Shown piece by piece: positions 32,055 to 39,922 of a DNA stretch of 44,829 nucleotides; position 1 is the first letter of the stretch, and every line of letters begins with the position of its first letter. The notes under the pieces are model-generated. The model was not told where the DNA came from. It searched no databases and worked only from the letters and a program-made list of their open reading frames with translations. Source of the stretch: Pseudoselenomonas ruminantium (GTDB lineage Bacteria > Bacillota > Negativicutes > Selenomonadales > Selenomonadaceae); assembly GCA_015058655.1 (NCBI GenBank), contig SVBX01000027.1:1-44829 (forward strand), read 5' to 3'. A program made the position numbers and the translations under genes.

Positions 32055-32729
32055 TTAATTTAATTCCAAAGTTTCCCCCGGCTCCACTATCAGCACCTCT
32101 GCCTGGGTTTCCTTCTCTGCCAGGACCTTGAACTCCTGCGCATCCTGCTCTATCACCGGCCAAGTATTGTAGTGGACGGGAATGATTTTCTTTGCCCCCA
32201 GAAGCTTTGCCGCCTGGGCCGCATCCTCAATGCCCATGGTGTAGTTGTCCCCGATGGGGAGCACCGCATAGTCAATCCTGTCCCTCTGACCAATGAGCTG
32301 CATATCGCTGAACAGAGCAGTATCGCCGGCATAGTAAAGGTTGAGGCCGCCGATATTTATGACGAAGCCGCAGGCTATGCCGCCGGGAACCCCGGCGCTG
32401 TGCAGGGCAGGAGTCATGCGTACCCTGCCGAAGGGCAGGTCAAGGGAACCTCCCAGATTCATGGGATGGCAGGTCAGACGCCCGATGCTCTCTGCTTCTG
32501 AAACGACCTCCGGGGTGGTGACAATGGCCGCCCCATTGTTGTAGGCAATCTCCGGAGCATTGCCAAGATGGTCGCCGTGAGCATGGCTCACCAGGACGAA
32601 ATCGCACTTCACATTTTCAGCCTTGACTGTTGCTTTAGGATTACCGGTAATAAATGGATCCACCAAAACCTTGTACTTGCCATCATCAAGCAGGAATGCC
32701 GAATGTCCGTAATACGAAAACTTAACCAT
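32055..32729 (-). CDS. UPF0173-family metal-dependent hydrolase (metallo-beta-lactamase fold)
   Basis: A 224-aa protein of the YtkL/UPF0173 group. It begins VKFSYYGHSAFLL and carries the metal motif SHAHGDHLG (~48-56); GDTALFSDM and a late PVHYNTWPV give further ligands. The natural substrate of the family is unknown. GGGAGG lies nine bases before the ATG. It heads a compact operon with miaA, hfq and dut. An inverted repeat (32764-32787) sits at the expected transcript start. Confidence 0.88.
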   Translation of the reverse strand: MVKFSYYGHSAFLLDDGKYKVLVDPFITGNPKATVKAENVKCDFVLVSHAHGDHLGNAPEIAYNNGAAIVTTPEVVSEAESIGRLTCHPMNLGGSLDLPFGRVRMTPALHSAGVPGGIACGFVINIGGLNLYYAGDTALFSDMQLIGQRDRIDYAVLPIGDNYTMGIEDAAQAAKLLGAKKIIPVHYNTWPVIEQDAQEFKVLAEKETQAEVLIVEPGETLELN

Positions 32730-32763
32730 CTTGTAAGTCCTCCCTTTATTATCCCCTTCAGCC

Positions 32764-32799
32764 TATGCTATCATAATATATAGCATAATTATTATACCA
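32764..32799 (-). promoter_or_regulatory. Promoter with inverted repeat upstream of the UPF0173-miaA-hfq-dut operon
   Basis: On the minus strand an extended -10, TGGTATAAT (32791-32799), is followed at the expected transcript start by an 8-base inverted repeat, TATGCTAT-N8-ATAGCATA (32764-32787). The repeat may be an operator or a 5' hairpin of the mRNA. No good -35 is seen, which an extended -10 can make up for. Confidence 0.6.
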
Positions 32800-32846
32800 T
32801 ATAAATCAGACTAAACCTAAACAAAACATAAACAGAGGTCACTACC

Positions 32847-33551
32847 ATGGAAAAAAATATTTCTCTACTGGAATTGCCGCAATTAACAGCCCTGCTCCCC
32901 AAGCCCCCCGTGCCTACTCACCTGCTGATAAGCGGCGGGCGTCCCCCCCAAGCAGAATGGCTGCAAAAAACCGCCCAAAGCAGGACGCTCTGGGCGGCAG
33001 ACCACGGGCTGGACAGCTGCTATCGCAGCCGTCTGGTTCCCTCTTATTTTCTTGGCGACGGAGACAGCGTATCGTCAGAGGCCCGGGCTTGGGCAGAAAG
33101 CCTGCACATTCCCATGGATTTCTTTCCCAAGGACAAGGATTACACAGACACCCAGCTGGCCCTGCTCAAAGCCCAGGAAGAAAAACAAGGCAGCCTGCTT
33201 CTCTCAGGCGTCTTCGGCAATCGCTTCGACCACGCCTACAACACCCTCTTTACCTGCGCCTTCTCTCCCCTGCAGTGCATATTGGCAGACCATGAGGAAG
33301 CTCTTTTCTACCTCCACGGCGGCGAGGAAATCGCCCTCACTTGCAAGGAAATTCCCACCGCAGTGTCCTTCATCCCCTTCAGCACCCGCTGCCAGGGAGT
33401 TTTCTGCCGGGGGCTGCACTGGGAGCTCAACGATGCCCTGCTGCTGCAAGGAGTGCCTAATGCCACCAGCAACAGGCTTGCTGACGGCCAGAGCACCTTC
33501 TCCGTCAGTCTCGGGCGTGGCACCCTGGGGGTCTGCCTATGTTGGGAATAA
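32847..33551 (+). CDS. thiN: Thiamine pyrophosphokinase (ThiN)
   Basis: A 234-aa kinase that converts thiamine to thiamine diphosphate. Family blocks: LWAADHGLDSCYRSRLVPSY, LGDGDSVS (~68-75), FFPKDKDYTDTQLALL (~92-107) and SGVFGNRFDHAYNTL (~121-135). The length is usual. It stands alone on the plus strand, divergent from the UPF0173 operon. No TPP riboswitch is visible in its ~100-base upstream region. AGAGG precedes the ATG. Confidence 0.9.
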   Translation: MEKNISLLELPQLTALLPKPPVPTHLLISGGRPPQAEWLQKTAQSRTLWAADHGLDSCYRSRLVPSYFLGDGDSVSSEARAWAESLHIPMDFFPKDKDYTDTQLALLKAQEEKQGSLLLSGVFGNRFDHAYNTLFTCAFSPLQCILADHEEALFYLHGGEEIALTCKEIPTAVSFIPFSTRCQGVFCRGLHWELNDALLLQGVPNATSNRLADGQSTFSVSLGRGTLGVCLCWE

Positions 33552-33579
33552 TTATCCTCTTCAGCAGCAGGCTACGCTG

Positions 33580-33625
33580 AACCTCATCCACCGCTTCGCG
33601 GTCCCCCTTCCCCATAGGGGAAGGC
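33580..33625. repeat. Partial copy C of the palindromic interspersed element
   Basis: The 46 bases resemble the right-hand end of copies A and B: ACCTCATCCACCGC, a C-rich run, then CCTTCCCC-N3-GGGGAAGGC. The left half is missing. The element lies between the convergent thiN and RNA methyltransferase genes and touches the latter's stop codon. Confidence 0.65.
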
Positions 33626-34431
33626 TATCGATAGCGCCTCTGCCGCAGAGCCTCGAAGAGAGCCACTGCTGCCGAGACGCCTACATTCAAGGATTCGGCA
33701 CTGCCCACCATGGGAATATAGGTCTTTTCCCCTGCTGACAAAAACTCTGAGGAAACGCCATTGCCTTCATTGCCGAAGACCAGCACCGCCGGCCCAGCCA
33801 GCTTGCGTTCATAGAGGGGTCTGGCACTTTCGTCCAAAGCAGTAACCAGCAATTGGCAGCCGCACCCTTCGGCAAAACTTATGACTTCTTCCGGCTGCAA
33901 TCCGCCAATGATGGGCAAATGAAACAGGGAGCCCATGGTGGAACGCACCACCTTGTCAGAGAACACATCTGCCGTCCCCTTGGTGCAGAGCACGGCAGAT
34001 GCTCCGGCGGCATCTGCCGTGCGTATGACGGTGCCTACATTGCCCGGATCCTGCACCCCGTCCAGAACAACATAGAGGGGATTTCCTTCAGCCTGCAATT
34101 CCTGCAGGCTGTTTTTCTGCTGCTCCACGATAAGGAGGATGCCCTGGGGCTGCTCAGTGGCAGCGGCCTTGAGGAACATCTTTTCAGTCACCAGGCAGAC
34201 TTCCGCAATGGCAGCCAGCTTGTCTGCCAAGGCCTTGCCGCGCTCTGTGGCCAACAGGTCTTCCGTCGCAAGGGCAAACTTTATTTTCCACGATGATCCT
34301 ACCACCATTTCACAAAGGCGCACGCCCTCGGCCAGGAACATGCCCTCTTTCTCGCGGTTCTTGCGCTGATGCAGGGAGGCCGCCAGCTTTATCTTTTTAT
34401 TGTCAACACTTTCAATGCGCACGAAGCCCAT
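33625..34431 (-). CDS. SpoU (TrmH)-family RNA 2'-O-methyltransferase
   Basis: A 268-aa SPOUT-fold methyltransferase. The N-terminal ~100 residues are a substrate-binding domain (KLAASLHQRKNREKEGMFLA). Motif 1 is LDGVQDPGNVGTVIRTADA (~123-141), motif 2 is VFGNEGNGVSSEFL and motif 3 is PMVGSAESLNVGVSAAVALF, all intact. Members methylate riboses in rRNA or tRNA (TrmH, RlmB, TsnR-like); the target cannot be told here. It follows the rplT terminator in the same direction, as such genes often do near infC-rpmI-rplT. Confidence 0.92.
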   Translation of the reverse strand: MGFVRIESVDNKKIKLAASLHQRKNREKEGMFLAEGVRLCEMVVGSSWKIKFALATEDLLATERGKALADKLAAIAEVCLVTEKMFLKAAATEQPQGILLIVEQQKNSLQELQAEGNPLYVVLDGVQDPGNVGTVIRTADAAGASAVLCTKGTADVFSDKVVRSTMGSLFHLPIIGGLQPEEVISFAEGCGCQLLVTALDESARPLYERKLAGPAVLVFGNEGNGVSSEFLSAGEKTYIPMVGSAESLNVGVSAAVALFEALRQRRYR

Positions 34432-34451
34432 GGAAGACTCCTTTCACAAGT

Positions 34452-34485
34452 AAAAAGGGCTGGCAGGAATAACTCCTGCCAACCC
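34452..34485 (-). terminator. Terminator of infC-rpmI-rplT
   Basis: Arms 34457-34468 and 34474-34485 (GGGCTGGCAGGA with TCCTGCCAACCC, one wobble) are followed on the minus strand by TTTTTAC. It lies 21 bases after the rplT stop. Confidence 0.92.
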
Positions 34486-34506
34486 ATTCAATTCACGCTG
34501 TAAAAA

Positions 34507-34860
34507 TTACAGGTTCTCCTTAGCCACAGCAACGAGCTTGGCGAAAGCAGCTGCATCGGATACAGCCAGGTCAGCCAGCATCTTGCGGTTGACCTCGACG
34601 CCAGCCTTGGTCAGGCCGCACACGAGACGGCTGTAAGACATGCCGTTCAGGCGAGCAGCAGCGTTGATGCGAGCAATCCAGAGACGACGGAACTCGCCCT
34701 TCTTGGCACGACGGTCACGGCGTGCATAGTAGAGGGCCTTCATGACGGTCTCATTGGCCTTCTTGAACTGCTTGCTCTTGGAACCCTTGTAGCCCTTGGC
34801 CAGCTTCAGAATCTTCTTGTGACGACGGTGTGCAGTCACGCCGACTTTAACTCTTGGCAT
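34507..34860 (-). CDS. rplT: 50S ribosomal protein L20
   Basis: A 117-aa ribosomal protein needed early in assembly of the large subunit. The sequence starts [20 protein letters not shown] and contains [19 protein letters not shown] and [16 protein letters not shown], the standard L20 pattern. Third gene of infC-rpmI-rplT. In Firmicutes L20 represses its own operon by promoting termination in the infC leader, and a matching attenuator is present here (35732-35759). AGGAGG precedes the ATG. Confidence 0.99.
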   Translation of the reverse strand: MPRVKVGVTAHRRHKKILKLAKGYKGSKSKQFKKANETVMKALYYARRDRRAKKGEFRRLWIARINAAARLNGMSYSRLVCGLTKAGVEVNRKMLADLAVSDAAAFAKLVAVAKENL

Positions 34861-34902
34861 TGTATTTCCTCCTAATATCTATCAAACTTGCGTTACAATC
34901 AA

Positions 34903-35100
34903 TTATGCGTAGGGGAGCATGCTCTTCACGCGGCTGTAATCTGCCTCGCAAACCAGAGCAGCCTTGCGCAGGTTGCGCTTGCGCTTCGGGCTCTTCTTCT
35001 CCAGGATGTGGCTCTTGAAAGCCTTGTTACGCTTGAATTCGCCGCTGCCGGTCACAGTGAAACGCTTAGCAGCTGCACGACGGGTCTTGATCTTCGGCAT
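34903..35100 (-). CDS. rpmI: 50S ribosomal protein L35
   Basis: A 65-aa basic ribosomal protein: [20 protein letters not shown] at the start, then [16 protein letters not shown], as in all L35 proteins. The middle gene of the infC-rpmI-rplT operon, with AGGAGG before its ATG. Confidence 0.99.
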   Translation of the reverse strand: MPKIKTRRAAAKRFTVTGSGEFKRNKAFKSHILEKKSPKRKRNLRKAALVCEADYSRVKSMLPYA

Positions 35101-35127
35101 TATGTTTTCCTCCTCAAATTTTCCTTT

Positions 35128-35691
<564 letters not shown>

Positions 35692-35731
35692 AGTAAAAAC
35701 ACCTCCTAGTCGAAGTAATCTTCTACATCGC

Positions 35732-35759
35732 AAAAGAGAGATGGCATACGCCACCTCTC
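35732..35759 (-). terminator. Attenuator hairpin in the infC leader
   Basis: Arms 35736-35745 and 35750-35759 (GAGAGATGGC with GCCACCTCTC on the plus strand, one wobble pair) with a 4-base loop, followed on the minus strand by TTTT. It lies in the ~138-base leader between the promoter and infC, as expected for L20-type autoregulation by early termination. The antiterminator pairing was not worked out. Confidence 0.8.
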
Positions 35760-35835
35760 CATAATCTCACATTATGAACCACACTGGCCTGCGCCAGCTG
35801 GTGAGAGCGGTGACTCTGCTTGTTCAACAATAGAG

Positions 35836-35865
35836 AGTCTACCATATTAACGAGCGCTGTGTCAA
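35836..35865 (-). promoter_or_regulatory. Promoter of infC-rpmI-rplT
   Basis: On the minus strand, a perfect TTGACA (35860-35865), 18 bases, TAGACT (35836-35841). Transcription should start near 35830, giving a leader of about 138 bases. Confidence 0.82.
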
Positions 35866-35974
35866 GGATTTTCTTCTCCCGGCAATATCCGGCAGGATTT
35901 TCGCCCTGCATGTAGAACTTTCTTTCCCAGGAAGACAATTTATCTTACATATTATTATTTTTGGGGTGAGAATC

Positions 35975-37243
35975 GTGAAAAAAATTCATGCGAGTGAGAC
36001 CTCACTGCTCATCGCCATTGTATTGGCAATCCTGCTGGCAGCCAATACCTTACTTGGATTCATGTTGAAGGAGCAGTCTCAGGCTTCTATGAAGGAACTT
36101 CTCCAGACGCGCATGCTGGATGTAGCCAATACAGCAGCAGATATGCTGGATGGAGACAAGCTCAAGACACTGAAAGCCGAGGACAAAGGCACACCGGACT
36201 ATCAGAAAGTAAGCAGTACGCTGGGTCTCTTCAGGGATAATGTTGACTTAGCCTACATTTATTGCATACAGCCCAAGGGAGAAAAGGAATTTGTCTTCTC
36301 AGTCGACCCCACGCTGACAGACCCGGGCGAGTTCGGTTCGCCTATCGTCTACACGGATGCCCTTTACAAAGCCAGTCAGGGCAAGCCAGCCGTAGACGAG
36401 GAAGCATATGCCGATGCCTGGGGACGCTTCTACAGCGCCTACAGCCCTGTATTCGACTCCAACGGCAAAGTAGCCGGCATCGTGGCCGTGGATTTCAGCG
36501 CCAAATGGTTTGATAATCAGATTGACAAGCAAAGCCGCATCATGTATACCTGCATAGCGATTTCCACGGTCGTCTGCATCCTGCTTGTCTTCCTGGCCAC
36601 CAGCCGCATGCGCCGCATGGTGCAGGACATGACCAAAGACCTGTCAGATCTTACCCATGATATAGATGAAATCACCTGGGAAATGTCCAATGTAAGTACC
36701 AGTGAAGAATTCAAGCAGTCCTTGCAAGATAAATCCACCAACCTTGGCACCCTCAACGAACGAATACGCACCTTGAAAGAAGGCTTGCATAGCTATTGGA
36801 AGGACACTAATTCGAAAGCCGGGGTCATAGTTGCCTCATTGTCCTCAGATTATCGCAATGTATACTATCTGAACCTGGAAACGAACAAGGGCATCTGCTA
36901 CAAGGCCATTGGTCAGGACTGCGGCCTGAAGCCCGGACAGGAATTCTCCTTCATGGCAGCCATGGAAGACTATGCCCGCACTTTTGTAGCCGAAGAAGAC
37001 CGGGTAGACTTCCTTACTTTCATGCAGCCCAGAGAAATCAGCCGTGCCTTGAAGAAAAACAACTTGGTCAGCCGTATTTTCAAGATACAACGGGATGCGG
37101 TGGATCTTCACATGACAGTCCGCATCGCCGCCATCAATCATCCTGACAACCGCACAGGATTCGGCATACGCGCCGTAGGGGTGGGCTTTGTGGATATGGA
37201 TTGGGAAACGAGCAATAACCTTTCCAAAAACAAAAACCAATGA
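35975..37243 (+). CDS. Membrane sensor protein without recognisable output domain
   Basis: A ~422-aa protein. Membrane helix 1 (~8-30) and helix 2 (~189-209) enclose an extracytoplasmic sensor region with FVFSVDPTLTDPGEFG and AWGRFYSAYSPVFDSNGKVA, a Cache-like pattern. The cytoplasmic part has a helical linker and then a PAS-like segment starting at VIVASLSSDYRNVYYLNLE, which in other proteins often sits before GGDEF domains. No GGDEF, EAL, kinase or methyl-accepting domain follows, so the output is missing or novel. The frame opens at GTG 35966, but GGGGTG places the start at GTG 35975 (MKKIHASETS). The gene ends in a strong terminator shared with the next. Confidence 0.7.
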   Translation: MKKIHASETSLLIAIVLAILLAANTLLGFMLKEQSQASMKELLQTRMLDVANTAADMLDGDKLKTLKAEDKGTPDYQKVSSTLGLFRDNVDLAYIYCIQPKGEKEFVFSVDPTLTDPGEFGSPIVYTDALYKASQGKPAVDEEAYADAWGRFYSAYSPVFDSNGKVAGIVAVDFSAKWFDNQIDKQSRIMYTCIAISTVVCILLVFLATSRMRRMVQDMTKDLSDLTHDIDEITWEMSNVSTSEEFKQSLQDKSTNLGTLNERIRTLKEGLHSYWKDTNSKAGVIVASLSSDYRNVYYLNLETNKGICYKAIGQDCGLKPGQEFSFMAAMEDYARTFVAEEDRVDFLTFMQPREISRALKKNNLVSRIFKIQRDAVDLHMTVRIAAINHPDNRTGFGIRAVGVGFVDMDWETSNNLSKNKNQ

Positions 37244-37253
37244 TTTTTCGCCG

Positions 37254-37297
37254 GCAATATAAAAGCCTGTGGAAGCTCCCACAGGCTTTTATATTGC
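37254..37297. terminator. Bidirectional Rho-independent terminator
   Basis: Perfect 19-base arms, 37254-37272 and 37279-37297, with GC core GCCTGTGG and a 6-base loop. It serves the sensor gene (plus) and the CbbX-like gene (minus). Confidence 0.95.
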
Positions 37298-37309
37298 TAT
37301 TTCCTATGC

Positions 37310-38872
37310 TCATGTATCCTGGGCAAAGGATATGCTCCACACATCCTCTGCCACGATAGTCATGAGATCTTCGTCCGTGATTTCCTCGGTGCTTTCTGCC
37401 AGACGATCCCCCAAGTTGGTTAGAGCCTTCTCAAAATAATTGCGCACGGTACGACCGTTGGCAAAATCAGGCTTGCGGCGGGCATAGAGTTCCGTAAAGG
37501 ATTGCCCCAGGTAGTCCTTCGCCTCATCGGAGAGGATGAACTGCGCTTTTTCGCACATCCCCTCGAAGATGGCCAGCAGTTCTTCCGGCTTGTAATCAGG
37601 GAACTCAATGTACTTGTTGAAGCGGGATTTCAGTCCCGGATTCGTGCTCAGGAACTTGCCCATCAGGTCGGTGTAGCCAGCCACGATGACAATCAGGTTG
37701 TCACGGTGATCCTCCATGAGCTTCAGCAGGGTGTCAATGGCTTCACGGCCAAAATCCTTGCCATCACCGCCATTCAGGGAATACGCCTCATCAATGAAGA
37801 GCACGCCCCCCAGGGCGCTTTCCACGACCTTCTTTACCTTGGGAGCTGTCCAGCCGATGTACTCCCCCACCAGGCCAGCCCTGTCAGTTTCGATAAGCTG
37901 TCCCTTGGAAAGGATACCAAGTTCTTTATATATCTTGGCCAAAAGCCTTGCCACGGTAGTCTTGCCTGTACCGGGATTGCCCGCAAAGACCAGATGCCTG
38001 GAAACAGGCACCTGCTGAAGGCCTCTCTTTTCCCGGAGCTTGTTGAGACGCAGGCTGTTGATGATGCTCTGCACATCCTTCTTCACCTGTCCCAAGCCCA
38101 CTAGGGAATTCAATTCCTCCATCAGCTCTTCGTAACTGGGTTCCGGCTCCGTGGCCTTTGCCTTGGCTACAGCCGCGTTAACATCCTCGGTCTTTTCTTC
38201 CTCGGTCTTCACCGGCTTTTCTTCCACCGGTATTTCTTCCTCTTCAACCTCGACGCTGACTTCTCTTCTTTCCAACTGCTCAGCTTTCTTCTCAGCTTCA
38301 GCCCTTGCCTGTATGCAGTCGGCATAATCGATCTGGTCAATCATGCTGCCCATTTTGGCAAAATAGCTCTCCACCGTAATATGCTGGGAACATTTCAGCC
38401 CGGAAATGCAAATCTCTACATCGCCATCCGTCCATGTCAAGGAAGGCAGACATTCACTTATGTCGCCAACAGCCTCCACGCTATAAGGACTCAAGATTTT
38501 CTTGAATGCCCGCTGCGCCAGCTCCACGCTGGTTATCTTCAAGCCATGCTCCTTGGCCTGGTCATCAACGCCCACGATAAGGTCGCAAACCTCACCGTAA
38601 GTGATGCCATCTGCCCGATAGTTGACGCAAAGGCCGAACAGGCCCTTTTTCCTGAAGGAAAAATAGATCTCCTCTACCCTGTCCTGGCATGGCAGGGACA
38701 TTTCTTCATCGGGGGACAAACTGTAAAGGGATTTATCTGCCGATTCACCGCTTCCATCCAGCAGGTGATTCATATCCGCTATATCCATCAGTTCTTCCAC
38801 AGGGCTGTCAAAGCAGACCGTCTTGTGAAAGATCTTCTGGGCAAAGGGAATTCTAATCATATAAGGCGGCAT
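37310..38872 (-). CDS. CbbX/SpoVK-like AAA+ ATPase with unknown N-terminal region
   Basis: A 520-aa protein. The C-terminal AAA+ domain (~245-510) has LVGLGQVKKDVQSIINSLRL, Walker A GNPGTGKTT (~285-293), the pore-like GEYIGWTAPKV, Walker B GGVLFIDEAYSL, the sensor VIVAGY and the NPGLKSRFNKYIEFPDY block, typical of the CbbX/SpoVK/EccA group. Members remodel or open protein complexes. The first ~180 residues fit no family I know, and ~180-235 is an acidic, Glu/Lys-rich linker. No RuBisCO, ESX or sporulation gene lies nearby. GAGG lies seven bases before the ATG. Confidence 0.88.
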   Translation of the reverse strand: MPPYMIRIPFAQKIFHKTVCFDSPVEELMDIADMNHLLDGSGESADKSLYSLSPDEEMSLPCQDRVEEIYFSFRKKGLFGLCVNYRADGITYGEVCDLIVGVDDQAKEHGLKITSVELAQRAFKKILSPYSVEAVGDISECLPSLTWTDGDVEICISGLKCSQHITVESYFAKMGSMIDQIDYADCIQARAEAEKKAEQLERREVSVEVEEEEIPVEEKPVKTEEEKTEDVNAAVAKAKATEPEPSYEELMEELNSLVGLGQVKKDVQSIINSLRLNKLREKRGLQQVPVSRHLVFAGNPGTGKTTVARLLAKIYKELGILSKGQLIETDRAGLVGEYIGWTAPKVKKVVESALGGVLFIDEAYSLNGGDGKDFGREAIDTLLKLMEDHRDNLIVIVAGYTDLMGKFLSTNPGLKSRFNKYIEFPDYKPEELLAIFEGMCEKAQFILSDEAKDYLGQSFTELYARRKPDFANGRTVRNYFEKALTNLGDRLAESTEEITDEDLMTIVAEDVWSISFAQDT

Positions 38873-38983
38873 GCCAATACCTCATCCTCTCTTGCATACA
38901 TCTTCCATGCATGGTAACCACCTATAAAACTCGCCATGATGGGCATAAAAATACACCCATCCGTTAAATCATTATAACATAAA

Positions 38984-39015
38984 ACAAGGCTCAGTTGTAG
39001 ACAACCGAGCCTTGT
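38984..39015 (-). terminator. Terminator of the duplicated secreted-protein gene
   Basis: ACAAGGCTC (38984-38992) pairs with GAGCCTTGT (39007-39015), with an inner GTTGT/ACAAC pairing. On the minus strand TTTTATG follows. It lies 18 bases after the stop at 39034. Confidence 0.85.
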
Positions 39016-39033
39016 ATGCAAAACTAATTTTAT

Positions 39034-39759
39034 TTATTCCTGCTCTTCCCCATCTCCCATCATAGCAGGAGACGGGCCACCCTGAGGACCACCGGGCGCC
39101 TTCATTCCATGATGTCCGCCTTCGGGACGGAGCTTGGCTTTGTCAACCCCCAGCTGGTCAGCTACATCGCTCCAGCGATTGTTGATTTTCTTCATATCGA
39201 GTACGGCCTGGATATCCTTGCCGCTTTCCTTGGCAATGACAGCCGCCATCATGATGTCCTTGCTCTGATAGCCGTTCTTCAGAAGCGCCAGGGCCTTATC
39301 CTGAGCAACAAGCCCCTTCTGGCCTATGTGCATGGCCCGCATCTCCAGCATGGTTTCCCTCACCTGGGCGTGGGTCACTCCCAAGGACTTGCCAATTTCA
39401 CGCCAATCGGACTTATCCGTGTGGAGAGCAAGCACTTCCTTGAAGGACTTGCCGGTAATCTTGGCATACATGGCAGCCTGGCCGATATCGCGGAAATCTT
39501 CCTTGGCTTCGATAGCCTGCTTTACCTCTGCCTGGCTGACACCGAAAGTCTCTGCCACATGCTTCGCTGCCTCATCGGCATTCATCTGCACAGGGGGATG
39601 CTGGGGTCTCTGTCCCTGCTTGTCAAAGTGCGGACGGGCGCCGCGACTATTGTCGGCAGACTCCGCCTGGGCGGACATGGTGCCAAGCCCGCCTCCCAGC
39701 AGCAATGCTCCTGCCACCACACCGGCCAGCATTTTCTTTTTCATCGCATTCATCTTCAT
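39034..39759 (-). CDS. Secreted protein with internal duplication, function unknown
   Basis: A ~241-aa protein with a clear signal peptide (MKMNAMKKK, hydrophobic to ~28, cleavage likely after AQA). The body holds two related ~40-residue units: DFRDIGQAAMYAKITGKSF... ending in WREIGKSLGV, and YQSKDIMMAAVIAKESGKDI... ending in WSDVADQLGV, so it arose by duplication. The tail is Gly/Pro/Met-rich with HH and acidic residues (GGHHGMKAPGG). No catalytic motif is seen. The frame opens at 39777, but AAAGG is better placed for the ATG at 39759. It is a monocistronic gene with its own terminator. Confidence 0.7.
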   Translation of the reverse strand: MKMNAMKKKMLAGVVAGALLLGGGLGTMSAQAESADNSRGARPHFDKQGQRPQHPPVQMNADEAAKHVAETFGVSQAEVKQAIEAKEDFRDIGQAAMYAKITGKSFKEVLALHTDKSDWREIGKSLGVTHAQVRETMLEMRAMHIGQKGLVAQDKALALLKNGYQSKDIMMAAVIAKESGKDIQAVLDMKKINNRWSDVADQLGVDKAKLRPEGGHHGMKAPGGPQGGPSPAMMGDGEEQE

Positions 39760-39922
39760 CTCGTTCACGCCTTTCATAAAACTATTAAAATCATCAAATT
39801 CTTGGTATTCCTTGACTATGACAATAGTATAAAACCCAATGATTAAAAAGTCCTTAAGGTCGAATTAGAATTAGATTTAAATTTGCTGAAAGAAGAATGA
39901 AACTGCCAAGTTGCCCCGAAGA

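Noticed and set aside
32730..32846. TPP riboswitch in front of thiN
   Set aside because: The region is short and AT-rich and lacks the conserved CTGAGA-type THI-box core.
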